The position numbers and the translations under genes are program-made. A DNA stretch of 64,000 bases from Xylogone sp. PMI_703 (lineage: Eukaryota > Ascomycota > Leotiomycetes), in the NCBI GenBank assembly GCA_021399445.1, contig JAJTUQ010000001.1:5456001-5520000 (forward strand), in the 5' to 3' direction. Under the pieces are notes generated by a model. That model made no database searches. It saw nothing but the letters and a program-made list of their open reading frames with translations, and was not told where the DNA came from. This document shows positions 34,935 through 46,376 of this stretch, piece by piece (the first letter of the stretch is position 1; each line of letters opens with the position of its first letter).

Positions 34935-36524
34935 TTACATCTCTTCTTTTGCCTTGTCTGAAACCATATTGCTTAAGGGTCCTTTCTTCACCATTAAGCT
35001 CATGATTTCGTACAGCGCATCTGCAGCCGCCATCGTGGTATGCTCAGCATTAGTATCGTATGCAGGGGCAACCTCGACAATATCTGCTGCAATGAGGTTA
35101 ATTCCTTCCAAGCCACGGAGGATAGTGCGTAATTCACGAGTGGACCAGCCACCTGTTTCAGGAGTACCAGTGGCGGGTGCGACTTAAAGATAGAGTAGTT
35201 AGCCAATGCGCTTATGGGAACGTACGGTAGTAGAGATAGGGGTAAATCATAGGCGAAAAATCAACTTACAAGCAGGGTCAAGGGTATCAATGTCAAGAGA
35301 AAGATAGACTGGTTTCGTTGTGCCAACGCGATCCTTGATCTTCTTGATGATGCCTTGAATGCCGATCGTATCGATTTCTCTTGCCTCAACGATCTCGAAA
35401 CCGCAGTAACCATCATTCTCATAGTCGCTCGGCCCACTCAACGTGGTACGAATTCCAGCATGGATATTCGTGTCGTTAGCCAACAGGCCCTCTTGCGCCG
35501 CATGATAAAAGTAAGTTCCATGATTGATACTCGCCACTTTGCTTGGGCTGCCACCGAACACCTTGGGTTTCCACGTGTCAAGGTGAGAATCAAAGTGGAT
35601 TACAGACACAGGACCATAAGCACGATTGATGGACCGCAGCAATGGAAGTGTAATGGTATGGTCACCGCCAAGAGTAATTAGACGGGGAAGTGTCTTGCCG
35701 TTTTTGGCAGGGCCTTTCTTTTTGGCATCGGTGGCTGGTGCTCTTGTGAGGAGTGAGTTGTGGCCTTCTTCAATTTGGTGAAGAGCATAAGTATTATCGT
35801 AGCTTGTGCACAATATTAACTCATAGTTCCATTAAAATAGAAGAACGCTCCTAAACATAAAAGAAATACAGCTGCTTACGAGGTGACTGGAATATCGCCG
35901 CAGTCCAAGACTGTGGCCCAGCTGTTGAACGGATTCGTATCCAGAGGAACATTATATCCACCACTGAAGCCGATTCTATGTGAGCCTGTGTATACAAAGG
36001 AGCTAAGATCAGCATTTATGCTGTTTTGGACAAAACGTACTATAAATTGAGACGTCTTGAACCTTGTCTAATTCCTGACGGCCCAAAGCGGGCGCCTGGT
36101 CTGTAAGAAGTTCCCGTATCAAACGGAGCACCTAGGTGAACAACCCATTTAGTTATAGTACTGGATACGTGTACGAATTTTTTGAGTAATTGATCAATTG
36201 AGACGATTGATTACGAAATATTGGAGAACAAACCTATGAATGCAATGTCGAAGGGAACTTCGTCACTGGACAGACATGGAAAATATGGGAGGCGTCCAAA
36301 TGTCGAGATTCCAGAGAATACTGAATCAGCCTAAGGGGTCATTAAGTACAAGATAAAGTGACATTGACACAAGTGGTCCAGCCTACCTGGGTTCCACCAT
36401 CTCCAGGTAGGGTATTGTACCACAATGCTTTGTGAGGACCTGAAATTGGTAGCTGTCCGCTATGATCACCATGAGCAATTGCACTCGAGGCCAGAAGGCC
36501 GACAGTGACGAGCGTGGCCAACAT
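34935..36524 (-). CDS. Secreted agmatinase-like ureohydrolase
   Basis: Six exons (36524-36387, 36330-36234, 36131-36041, 35963-35880, 35802-35270, 35182-34935) join in phase to 396 aa. The enzyme hydrolyses agmatine or a related guanidino compound to an amine and urea with two Mn ions. The N-terminus [17 protein letters not shown] is a signal peptide, as in the fungal secreted branch. Metal ligands are all present: GGDH (182-185), DSHLD (208-212) and [11 protein letters not shown] (305-315), the last created by splicing. [20 protein letters not shown] and [19 protein letters not shown] follow the family exactly. The frame is open upstream of this ATG, but without another ATG, so 36524 is the best start. 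The true substrate may differ, since the arginase family includes several guanidinohydrolases. Confidence 0.92.
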
Positions 36525-38234
36525 CTTTTGTTCTTGAATAAAAGAAACAGAAGTGAGGGGAGGAAAGGAGGAGAAGATGCAAGAGCTGGAAATTGAAGGA
36601 AGACAGCTCTTTATGATAGGCCTAATGCCTGCCAAAGCATACAATGCAATGTCAGCCCAGTACCATTGCTGGTACAGAATTGACAATCCCGAGCCCCGGC
36701 CGTGGTATCTAGGGAAATCTGCTATCTCTTCGGGAAGAACGTGCTTGGTATTACTTGACAAGATTCGGCACAGCTACGAACCATGGCGGGGGTAGGAGAT
36801 AAACAATTGGAAGAGCAAGCTTCAAGCCGTGCAAGCCAAGGGTAAACAGGGATCGTTGTGAGGATGGGGGAAGCCCCCAAGGCCGGGGAGATCGCAAGAG
36901 TAGTATTGTGGTTTGCGCATTGGTATGGTGCGTGGTATTACTATTGCTACTGACAATAGTAGAAGTTGAGTAATGAAATGATAATGGAAATGCCACTGCC
37001 CGAGGGCTTCTGGGACCGGCTGGGGTAGCTCTGCCATGGTGCATACAGTGAGGTAATCGATAAGCTCGCCGGCTTATCGAAGGGGAAGGAGGAGTGATAT
37101 GGCGGTCTAAAGCAGCACCGTCTGCCCTGGTAAAGCAGCGGCAACTGAAATACAACTTACATAATACGGATGCCTCTTGAGTCCTGAGGCATCAACACCA
37201 TGATATCATGCACGTGATGGAGATACAACCGAAACAACTGAGAAACACTGCGTCATCTGGCTCCCGCGCGTGCCGTATCGCCAGGGCTCGCACCAGCCTC
37301 TTGAGTTTCGAGATCCAGACCGATTGAGAAGGGAAGGAACACGGGCGAGTTGTTCCACGGTGTCCTCTGTATATGCGACGTATCACCAACATCTTTGAAA
37401 ACTCCTGCTTGCCATGACGGCCTGATTCGCCGGACAGCAAATTTGCATATCTGTCCTGCAGCGCGCAGTTGACTCCTGCAGAAAGAAAGGCGAGGAGAAA
37501 GAAGGAACAAACGTTACATGAAGCGCTGATTCGACCGCAGGCACTGCCAGTTCCTAATTACGGACCACCATTCATCGCTTTGCGCTTTCTCCAGCCTACG
37601 ATCCAATTAGGCGGCTGCCACCGTCTCTGCCACTCCTCCTCGTCCTCAGACCCTCTGCGACAGACAATCCTCCCTTCTCAAAGGGCCAGAGCGACGGAGT
37701 ACCGATCGCTGGTCGCCTGCTTTTGGTCAGTTCGACGACGGCCTTCTTACAGTGCCGTGATAGCTTTGGTCAGCCTCTCGTGCCCGGCCAACGCCGATGA
37801 GGTAGGCTCGCTACCAGGGCTTTGCTGTTCACCAAGCAGGATTACGGCAGGTGTCACAGTTGAGAGGCGAAGTTCAAGCAATCCTCAACCGCTGGAACCA
37901 CGACGACCTAGCGGCAAACATACCCAGCCTTCCCAACACGACTATATCATTCGCTCTCTTCTTCCACCAAACGTTATAATTAATTTACAGTCCGCTTGTT
38001 TTTCTTTGGAGGCACACGTCTATTCTCAGCTATCCGTTCTTAAGGTGTGGAGCTATCCACATCCAAATCGATAACAATACATGCCCAGCGTGAAGCGTCA
38101 TAATGAGAAGTGAATATAAATTCAGAAGGCCTGACACGACTGTGTTATTGATTGCAATTATACGCGATTGTTAGGAGATCTGAAAGCGGCCAATAACGGT
38201 GCGGATGCCCGTCAGCTAGACAGTCTGGCTGACG
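36525..38234. other. Divergent intergenic region
   Basis: About 1.7 kb between the divergently transcribed agmatinase gene and the large disordered-protein gene. Open stretches here are long (up to about 200 codons) but overlap in several frames, carry no domain and look like chance in GC-balanced DNA. Promoters for both genes must lie here. Confidence 0.4.
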
Positions 38235-41200
38235 ATGCCGTCTGAATATCGTCGGACCTCACTTGAGGCTTCAAAGGCACATAATACTGATGGTAGGGCA
38301 TCTTTGAAGAAACACAAAGTTCTCCCGCGTCCTCGAGATGACCTGAATCCCGATTTTTATACCCAGCTTCCTGAAAAACGACGTACGGATCTGCAGGTGG
38401 ATACAGGGACATCATCGAAGTCGAGTTCCGAGTCCGACAGTCCCCGTATTTTGAAGCATGCCGCGGGGCGAGTTAGGGCTCCAGAACTGCCTCCAACACC
38501 TCCAAATAACTCGTCCAAGTCCTCTGGAACGTACTCCGAGACTGAATCCGCTCCTAAACAGACTAGCTCCTCAATCAACGGTAGAGGCCGCTTTGCTGAC
38601 GTCGCTTCAGCTCCTACTACACCACCGCACCAAAAAAGCCCCCCAACACCAGATGTGACTCCACCACGACACATGCCTCTCATACATCGCCAGCCACTGA
38701 CTGAGCGGTACCCCTCGTCACGGGCCGAATCATTCAAGACAGCCCCAGAGCAGCAATCATCATCCGAAGAAGATGTCACCTTAGCCCAGCAGCCCGTCCT
38801 CCCGCCGGTAAAACAATCCAGACCAGGAGGACCAAAAACTCCAGAAAGTACTGCAAAGCATAAAAGTATTGGTCTTGGTCTTGGTCTTGAATCTGATAAT
38901 GAAGGAACTGCCTCTACCACTCCCAGGCCATATACGAGTAGTCACCTGCAGGAGATTACTGGATTTGACGGGACATGGGAATCTCCAAATGAAGATGTGA
39001 GTGAGGTAGGGCCGGAATGGGATGATAACCTTATGAGGAATGTGACCGTGCGGAAGAGGGGTCGACCAAGGCAACGCACTGAGCCACCAACCCCCGAGGT
39101 TAAAGAAGATAATGTCATTTCGCCGACCCTTGCGACCAAAGCCGTTCGGAACCTTCCTTTGCAAGAGCAACTTGCTAGACATCAATTGGAAAGACAAGCA
39201 TCGGATCGAACCCTCACAAGAACCCCCAAGAGAATAGTATCGGATACAAAACGTCCCCGGGAAGTAGTAGTGGACCGGGCTTCTCCAATTGCCTCGGATA
39301 CGAAGAGGTCTTCTACGGTTTCGGCATATTCAGTCACATCTACAGTCGTAGAGGCTATGGTGGTAGAATCCACTCCACAACGTATACCAACACTACGGCA
39401 TAGAAGAAAGCAGTATGGGCTCCGGGATGTTAGACCGGAAACTCCTAATCAAGATCCCGAGGCACGTCAACGCTTGTTACTACACAAATCTTCGGAGCGG
39501 AATATTAGGGCACACCAGAGTATATATTCGAATGCTACCACCGGAACTTCTATAATAACCAGCAAGAAAGCTAGACAAAGCGTAGTTAAAAGTGGTGGCA
39601 TCCCTGTAGTGGTCATTCCAGACCGGCGGTCATCTTCCAAACCCAATAAACCTCCGTCACTTCGATCTACAAGCAGTCGTAGGACAAAAAGGAGCGCTTC
39701 TCTTAGTTCAGCTCCATTATCAGCTTCATCAAAATATAACGATCCTGATTTCCAATTTCGAGGGAGGAAACGAACAATGTCGGAATCGGCTTCTTCCCGC
39801 GACTCGGATCAACGGACCATGGACTTTCCTCCGGTTATCCCAGCAAGGAGATCTTCGTTATCTGCTCCAACAAGCCGGAACACCTCCCGGGCTGGCTCTC
39901 TAACTGCAGAGAGCCTTAATGCCCATAACATGATGCAACTTCTCGCTCAGAAGGCAGAGAAAGCGGAGAAAGCGGGGGAACCTGAAAAGTCGGTCGAGAA
40001 ATTGTATCCCGAGTCTCCCAGGAGTACTGGTGATCACAAGACCTATGCCGAGTCCCAAGGAGACCGAAATACATGGCTAACGGTTGACCATAATGGAGAT
40101 CCTTTCTTTGGCACCCGGATGTCCACTCAACCGACACCATTTTCTCAAGCTTCGTATGATACTGCGGTTACCAATCTTGAAGTTTCAGAGGCTCTCGCGG
40201 TATCAATATTCCCGCACCAAAACAAGTCTGTTGTAGTTGTAGACCAGCCACCAGCGCCTTCGGCGAATTCTTTACCTAGGGTGCCCAGGCTTGTCACTTC
40301 CCAAATACCAAAAGCGCGACCACTCCCGGAGCCACCAGTAGCAGAAATGCCTAAAGCTAAAAGTGTTCCAGTAACGCCTCCTCAATCCAGCAACCACCTA
40401 ATGGATGAAGTTGACTCTCCTCTCCGCAATCCTCGCGCTCCTCCTCCGCCTCCAGTCATAAAATTTATTCCGGCAACACCGTCAGAAGATGATACGAAAC
40501 AGCTGGGCTCCAGCCCTGGTAACAACAGACCTGGTGCTGATGGCAATGGTTCCTCCAGCGGAAGTCTCTCTCTTCTTTGGCGTGCTCTTAGTAAACGCAG
40601 GGAATCTGAGCCTGCAGTGCCCCTTATCAGGCGCACATTCTCACTCTCTGGGAAGCGCAAGGACGAATCTACACAGACTTCCAAAGCCAACGCTAAGCCG
40701 GAGACATTGTATCCTACGGTGATGGACCAACCACCTGACAGTACGAAATTACACCCGTTCTGGCGGCCTGCGAAGTTCTGGGATGATCTGGAGGATGAAG
40801 ATGAAAGCTTCTACCATGATTACCTAGAGAATCATAGACGAGGAAGAGGCAGGAGACATTCTATGTACGATGATCGAAGCCGAATGCCGGAGCGAAGTTT
40901 AAGTTGGAAGTTGAAGAATGCATTTACAATGCGTCCACCTAGGAATGTATATGAGCCAGCTGTCGAACGTCGAGCCATACGTAAGACTCCCAGTGGAAAC
41001 ATGCGCGTCGTTAAGAGGCGGAGCAACTCTTCCCTACGAAGATCATCAAGTGAGAGGAGCCATCGAGGCAACTATTACCCTCCGCGCTCGACTTCCACAC
41101 CACCTCCAGTTCGACCATACCCTAGAGGACCAATACCTCGAGTCGATGAAATCAGGCCCCGTACGATGTCAGGCCTTGGGCTTAAGGTTGAATATGTCGG

Positions 41201-41333
41201 TTTTAGTGGGTTGAAGAGACGACTAAGTGAAAAGCGAAGAGAACAGCGAAGTGAAAAGCTGAGAGCTAGCATTTCACACCCTCAGGGTGTGAGAAGCGGT
41301 GTTGATGACGTTCTGAGGGGCCACACAGCCTGA
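38235..41333 (+). CDS. Large disordered serine/proline-rich protein
   Basis: An uninterrupted frame of 1032 aa without a recognised enzymatic domain. It is rich in Ser, Pro, Arg and Thr, with many TPP/TPP-like and SP/TP sites (for example APTTPPHQKSPPTPDVTPPR) that suit proline-directed kinases, and basic SR-like runs (RRSNSSLRRSSSERSHR). The most structured part is C-terminal: LHPFWRPAKFWDDLEDED (about 835-852), SLSWKLKNAFTMRPP, and the last 60 residues (GLGLKVEYVGFSGLKRRLSE then a basic helix). These blocks look constrained and could be binding motifs. No membrane helix or signal peptide, so a cytoplasmic or nuclear scaffold is the simplest guess. I cannot name the family. Confidence 0.75.
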   Translation: MPSEYRRTSLEASKAHNTDGRASLKKHKVLPRPRDDLNPDFYTQLPEKRRTDLQVDTGTSSKSSSESDSPRILKHAAGRVRAPELPPTPPNNSSKSSGTYSETESAPKQTSSSINGRGRFADVASAPTTPPHQKSPPTPDVTPPRHMPLIHRQPLTERYPSSRAESFKTAPEQQSSSEEDVTLAQQPVLPPVKQSRPGGPKTPESTAKHKSIGLGLGLESDNEGTASTTPRPYTSSHLQEITGFDGTWESPNEDVSEVGPEWDDNLMRNVTVRKRGRPRQRTEPPTPEVKEDNVISPTLATKAVRNLPLQEQLARHQLERQASDRTLTRTPKRIVSDTKRPREVVVDRASPIASDTKRSSTVSAYSVTSTVVEAMVVESTPQRIPTLRHRRKQYGLRDVRPETPNQDPEARQRLLLHKSSERNIRAHQSIYSNATTGTSIITSKKARQSVVKSGGIPVVVIPDRRSSSKPNKPPSLRSTSSRRTKRSASLSSAPLSASSKYNDPDFQFRGRKRTMSESASSRDSDQRTMDFPPVIPARRSSLSAPTSRNTSRAGSLTAESLNAHNMMQLLAQKAEKAEKAGEPEKSVEKLYPESPRSTGDHKTYAESQGDRNTWLTVDHNGDPFFGTRMSTQPTPFSQASYDTAVTNLEVSEALAVSIFPHQNKSVVVVDQPPAPSANSLPRVPRLVTSQIPKARPLPEPPVAEMPKAKSVPVTPPQSSNHLMDEVDSPLRNPRAPPPPPVIKFIPATPSEDDTKQLGSSPGNNRPGADGNGSSSGSLSLLWRALSKRRESEPAVPLIRRTFSLSGKRKDESTQTSKANAKPETLYPTVMDQPPDSTKLHPFWRPAKFWDDLEDEDESFYHDYLENHRRGRGRRHSMYDDRSRMPERSLSWKLKNAFTMRPPRNVYEPAVERRAIRKTPSGNMRVVKRRSNSSLRRSSSERSHRGNYYPPRSTSTPPPVRPYPRGPIPRVDEIRPRTMSGLGLKVEYVGFSGLKRRLSEKRREQRSEKLRASISHPQGVRSGVDDVLRGHTA

Positions 41334-41888
41334 GGTATATGGTGTGCGTCCTAGACCGGGATTTTGTTCCAAATGATTGCGGGGATCCCTCTGAGAGTCC
41401 ACGGTTGTTTATTGCAACTTCTTTGCCCTGTCTTGTTGTATTTTTTCCCCCATATCCTTGTTTACGTGGGACTCTATGGCGGTGATGATTTTCTGGCTTT
41501 TGATCTTTCATCCTGCTACTATATATCTGGCTGGGGCACTTTTTAACGATGGGATGCCATGATTTGATGATTTGATGATATGAATGATTCTCTTAGGAAC
41601 AACAACATGCGTGATGGAATAGCAGTGTTATTATGTTACATTAGCACTTATACTTATCTTTCGGGCGGTTAGACGGCAATGGAATTGAATGTGATTATGA
41701 TGAGTTTTATCTTAACACTACCTCCGTAAAGCTTGACTTCCAAGTTGCGTACTGAATTTGTAGTTAAATATAGACCCACCTCCGCTCCCCACACTAGCGG
41801 CCGCTCGCCGAAAAAGTTTCCAGCGTTAATACTTCTCCACATCCATCTCTACCCATTCGATTAGATTCTTGTTCCAGCACAAATCACC
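41334..41888. other. Intergenic region
   Basis: About 0.55 kb between the disordered-protein gene and the DUF2462 gene. No gene seen. Pyrimidine-rich sequence just before 41889 is probably the 5' UTR of the latter. Confidence 0.4.
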
Positions 41889-42336
41889 ATGGCTCAAGGT
41901 GCAATCAAATCAAAGAAGCCCAGTACCGCGACAGCGAAAGCTTCTGGCGGGCGAAATAGTGTTCTGGGTCCAAAAAAGGGTGCGAGAACCATTAAGCCTA
42001 AGAAGGCAGCGCTTGTCCAGAATGCGAAGATGATAAAGGTTTGCTTAGCAGTTTTCCACACCTCCTACTTCTTAAGGGATAATTCTGTTTCCAAGAATAT
42101 ATCTATAAATATCTCTTTTGATTACGTATTGTAATTCAGATCGATTTGACTTCCTACTGACGTAACATCAACAGAAACATTCCGCAGGCCTAACAGCCCT
42201 GACAGAACGAACCCTCGGTGCTAAGGCAGGCCATCTGGAGATGTTAAGAGGCGGCAAGAAAGATGGGGGTGCAGATAAGAAGGGTAAAGATAAAAGTCTG
42301 AGTGCTCAAAAGGGCGGATCCAAGAAGTTTGGTTGA
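41889..42336 (+). CDS. Small basic DUF2462 (UPF0390, LYDG10-like) protein
   Basis: Two exons (41889-42038 and 42175-42336; intron of 136 bp) encode 103 aa. The protein is very Lys/Gly-rich: it opens [12 protein letters not shown], has [15 protein letters not shown] in the middle, and the join yields [28 protein letters not shown], the conserved core of the DUF2462 family found from yeasts to mammals (Leydig cell tumour 10 kDa homologue). Its role is not established; high basicity suggests RNA or nucleolar association. Without splicing the frame would stop after about 81 residues, and the exon join matches the family, so the intron is well supported. Confidence 0.88.
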
Positions 42337-44123
42337 GCATATTCTGATCATGCACCAATCGCCATTATGATACGGGGAATAGATCGTTGCAGCAACGGAG
42401 AATTCTGGGTTTTAAGTAGCACAGAGCCATCACAGATATGGGGAGAGATTTGGAGGATAATTTACGAGAGCGCGCGCCGAAGGCCACTGCAGTTGGAATT
42501 GCAACAGTGCACGGTTAGTTTCCGGAGATTGTGAGGATCGCGACTGGCCTGTGATTATGGTGGAAAGGTGGGGGAGTTTGGAGCGCTTTATTTTGATGGG
42601 GATTCATGGTTTGCAGCTGGTTTCAGAGACCATTTGCAAATTCTCCCTAGTAGAGGACATGGACAAGCTACAATGTTGACTCTGTCTATGCGGGATATCT
42701 TTTTCTTGAGACTCTCACATATTACGACATCTTTCAAACTGGAAATTCAATCTCACGCATTTTCGCATCAGTATCATGGATATAGAGGCAATATGATCAA
42801 AATATGCATTGGAGTCACACTTGGAGTATTAGAAAGTGCCTAACAAATCTAGTGTGCAGGAACCGGCAGTGAAATCCAGCAGGCTCCTGAGAATGACAGG
42901 AGACTCAGGCTTGTTGATGTCGATGCTCTCTGAAACACAGGGAAGCAATGCTAAATGACAACCAGCAATAGCGTTCTTTGCAATGAGCGAGGGGTACTTA
43001 AGCCCAGTGGTCCGTTACCCATAACAGGAAACCGAGAGCAGAAGCAGTCACGATACACAGCATGAGAGTTAATATGCGGTGAGTATGCAGATCTTGAAGT
43101 GCCCAGATCTCTGTGTCACTCTTCAACCACAACATGTGCATGTGTCCAATTCCCTCTCATGTTGTGAAACTGAGCATCAAAGATAAGCAAATAATAAGGA
43201 CTGGGATTTGGAGAAAGACACTAGAGGATGACAATGAGGGATGACAATGCCAAGCAGAAAGGCATACTGAAAATGGGCAGATAAGGTGTAGGTGGGTGGT
43301 ATTGTCTGCAGCAAGATCACCAAAATAATGGAATGGAATGGAGAAGGAAGCTGGTATGCAAAACTTATCGAACACTACTTTATATCTTCCAATTCAGTTG
43401 ACTAAGGCATTTTAAGGTTAAGTACCTCCGCTGTTTCAGGCGCTGTCGGTTTTCGAAATATCCGAGCAATATCACGTGCGCATCGCCGGTATAACAGACC
43501 CAGATGTGTTGTCAATATGTGGAATATATACGCAATATATGTGTGTCAAAAGAGAAGGTCAAATTTACGTTATCTGGATAGTCATCGGGCATCACGTGTG
43601 GTCAGACATGACCTAACCATTACGAGAAGCATAGAGATAACAGGCTGCATCTAGAAGTGCGGAGAGATAAGACCGATTCATCAATCACCACCGATCTCTC
43701 TCCAGGATTCCGTATACCACCTTACCTAGTGGTTCGCACTATCGCGTCCCCCGGCCTCAATGGTTGATAACTTCCGTGTCAAAACTTTGACAAATGTACC
43801 TCCCAAGACTGACCCCATTCCTGGGAAGAGACCTGCCGATTCAGCAGCTGTTGCAGAAATGCAATCCACGCTGCAGATGGTGATATCATTGGCTATCTGC
43901 AAAGTTGCTACAGAGGATTATTAGCAATATGCCCGCATAGCATACTCTTGCCCAAGTGTCCCACGGTACTGCTCCAGCGAAGGATGTTGCATTGCACCTT
44001 CGCTGGTGGTTCCTTAGTTTCCTGCCTCTACATATCTCATATTGGCTGTCTTTATTTTGATGTAGCGATGCCATTCAGTTGAATTGAAGTCCCATCGTTG
44101 CAAACAATTGCTTCCAATCCGCA
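42337..44123. other. Intergenic region
   Basis: About 1.8 kb before the MATE transporter gene. I see no convincing exon; the longest open stretches lack domain character. It should include the promoter of the MATE gene. Confidence 0.4.
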
Positions 44124-45785
44124 ATGGACGGTCCAAGTGACCCGAACGATTCAAAGCCAACTCCGTGGTTACCCAAGTTTCTTCAGCGACAGGACAACTC
44201 TTCCAATCCCACATCCGCATTGACGCCTCCAGATGAACACAGCGCTCTCCTTCCAAAACCGAGCGACCCTTCCTCAACATCTGCCTCATCAACTGCAATA
44301 GGAGAATCTTACGAATATGAGGAAGATGGCTATCGTACCAAACAATGGCTCTCCGAGTTCCTCCTTTTGCTCAGAGGATCAATTCCTGTTATTCTGGCCT
44401 ACACTTTACAGAACTCTCTCCAAACAATCTCCGTCTTAATTGTCGGAAGGCTTAGTCCAGAAGCTCTTGCCACAGCTGCATTCAGTTATATGTTTGCCAT
44501 GTCAACTGCCTGGCTTGTTGCGCTTGGAGGTACTACTGCGCTGGATACACTAGCATCCTCATCATATACTGGCAGTAAAAATCCCCATGATCTGGGAATT
44601 TTGCTTCAAAGGGGTTTCATTGTTTTGACGGCTTATTATATCCCAATTGCTATCCTGTGGGCCTGTTCAGCTCCTGTTTTCAGGCTTTTAGGGCAAGAGG
44701 AATATATTTGCGTTGATAGTGCTAAGTTCCTCACGGCTCTTATCCCTGGTGGTTTGGGATATATATACTTCGAGGCTATGAAGAAATATTTGCAGGCTCA
44801 AGGTAATTATTATCTTTCGTCTCTACTTTTTACTATATACACCTATCTAATGGCTCTACCAGAAATTATGCGCCCAGGCACTTATGCACTCCTCATAACC
44901 TCTCCTATTAGTGCAGTACTTAACTATCTCTTCGTCTACACCTTCAAGATGGGCCTTCTTGGAGCGCCTTTGGCAACTGGTGTTGCGTACTGGCTCTCAT
45001 TCCTTCTCCTGGTGCTCTACGCACGCTTTATCGCAGGCAGTCAATGTTGGGGTGGATGGTCTCGTGCTTCATATCAAAACATTAGAACGTTCGCGCGATT
45101 ATCTATCCTCGGCGTCATCCACGTAGGGACGGAATGGTGGGCATTTGAAATTGTTGCTCTGGCTGCTGGACGACTAGGCACGATTCCACTTGCCGCTCAG
45201 AGCGTAATTATGACTACTGATCAGGTGATGAATACTATCCCCTTTGGCATTGGTGTTGCTGCAAGCGCTAGAGTAGGTAATCTCCTTGGAGCCCGTAATG
45301 CTAAAGGAGCAGCTAGAGCTGCAAATGTGGCAGCTTGGCTAAGTATGGTCATGGGCCTCCTCGTTCTCATAGTCCTTATGTCTGTTAAAAATTTCTATGC
45401 TAAGATTTTCAATGATGATGTCGATGTCGTCCGTCTGACGGCAGAAGTTATGCCGTACGTGGCGCTCTTCCAAATTGCCGATGGGCTCAATGGATCTTGT
45501 GGTGGAAGTCTCCGTGGCATGGGAAGGCAACATATAGGTGCTGCAGTTAATATTGTAAGTTACTATATGGGTGCGTTACCATTGGGGATATATCTCGCCT
45601 TCCATGGATGGGGCCTCGGAGGTCTTTGGGTTGGTCAATGCATTGCCCTTTATCTGGTTGGAGGAGTAGAATGGATCATTGTTGCTTGGAGCAATTGGGA
45701 TTTACAGGTCGAGAAAGCCTTTGAGAGAATGGATCCTGGAGAGAGAGTAGAGGCTGGAGAAGCGAGTGGGGTATTGGAAGCATAA
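44124..45785 (+). CDS. MATE family multidrug/toxin efflux transporter
   Basis: A single-exon gene for 553 aa with about 12 membrane helices after a hydrophilic N-terminal 80 residues (Ser/Pro-rich, cytosolic). MATE features are clear: SIPVILAYTLQNSLQTISVL in helix 1, ETIP-like polar residues, ALDTLASSSYTGSKNPHDLG after helix 2, QEEYICVDSAKFLTALIPGG, and in the second half FEIVALAAGRLGTIPLAAQS and PFGIGVAASARVGNLLGARN, which mirror the first half. Such transporters export organic cations using H+ or Na+ at the plasma or vacuole membrane (yeast Erc1 is a homologue). It converges with the HET gene downstream. No sign of damage. Confidence 0.93.
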   Translation: MDGPSDPNDSKPTPWLPKFLQRQDNSSNPTSALTPPDEHSALLPKPSDPSSTSASSTAIGESYEYEEDGYRTKQWLSEFLLLLRGSIPVILAYTLQNSLQTISVLIVGRLSPEALATAAFSYMFAMSTAWLVALGGTTALDTLASSSYTGSKNPHDLGILLQRGFIVLTAYYIPIAILWACSAPVFRLLGQEEYICVDSAKFLTALIPGGLGYIYFEAMKKYLQAQGNYYLSSLLFTIYTYLMALPEIMRPGTYALLITSPISAVLNYLFVYTFKMGLLGAPLATGVAYWLSFLLLVLYARFIAGSQCWGGWSRASYQNIRTFARLSILGVIHVGTEWWAFEIVALAAGRLGTIPLAAQSVIMTTDQVMNTIPFGIGVAASARVGNLLGARNAKGAARAANVAAWLSMVMGLLVLIVLMSVKNFYAKIFNDDVDVVRLTAEVMPYVALFQIADGLNGSCGGSLRGMGRQHIGAAVNIVSYYMGALPLGIYLAFHGWGLGGLWVGQCIALYLVGGVEWIIVAWSNWDLQVEKAFERMDPGERVEAGEASGVLEA

Positions 45786-45908
45786 ATGAAAGTGTATGAA
45801 TTGATATGGACTTCTAAGAGAAAAGAACCTAACGAAACTAGAATAATTGTTCAAGAGAGCTAAAGGATATCATGAGCCACGCTTAGAGGTAGTGGGATCA
45901 ACATCCCT

Positions 45909-46211
45909 CTTGGCACAAACTGCGATTTGCAATAAAATGATATGTGATATAGAACACAAAGATAGCGAGTCAAATATATGAGTATTATACAAAGCATATA
46001 AAGGAAGTGATGACGCCTGGTGTCTTGGCAGATACTGCGATGTGCAACAAACTGAAGAGATATCTTCACTATAGATCTTGGAACTCACAGCGATGTGCAA
46101 CAAAACAAGAGGACTGAGGTGAATCCACGGGCCTGATTTGACTACAAGATATAGCAAAATAAGAGTCATTTGTCACTATAGACCTTGGCATCAAGTGCGG
46201 TGTGCAACAAA
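45909..46211. repeat. Degenerate tandem array, ~54-bp period
   Basis: Four recognisable copies of a motif close to CTTGGCA, four to six variable bases, then TGCGATGTGCAACAAA occur at 45909-45937, 46024-46051, 46077-46104 and 46184-46211. Their starts are 115, 53 and 107 bp apart, that is one or two units of about 54 bp, and weaker remnants sit at the skipped positions (near 45966 and 46130). Some spacers also share CACTATAGA(T/C)CTTGG. It is a decayed minisatellite in the 0.6 kb between two convergent genes. Confidence 0.75.
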
Positions 46212-46376
46212 AAATTTGGCATCTGAGGGTACAGCTATTTACGTCTATGACATTCTTTGTCTCTTAAGATTGACAAAGACCGCCTTGCTTAGCGGTAAGA
46301 AGCGTTGTTTCCTGAGGTAACATTGGAATAGGCTTATGATAATGCTATATCTGGATGTATATTTCAGAATATAGAT

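Noticed and set aside
37469..38074. A 201-codon open frame in the divergent intergenic region
   Set aside because: Composition is not protein-like beyond chance, no known motif, and it lies within the expected promoter region of the next gene.
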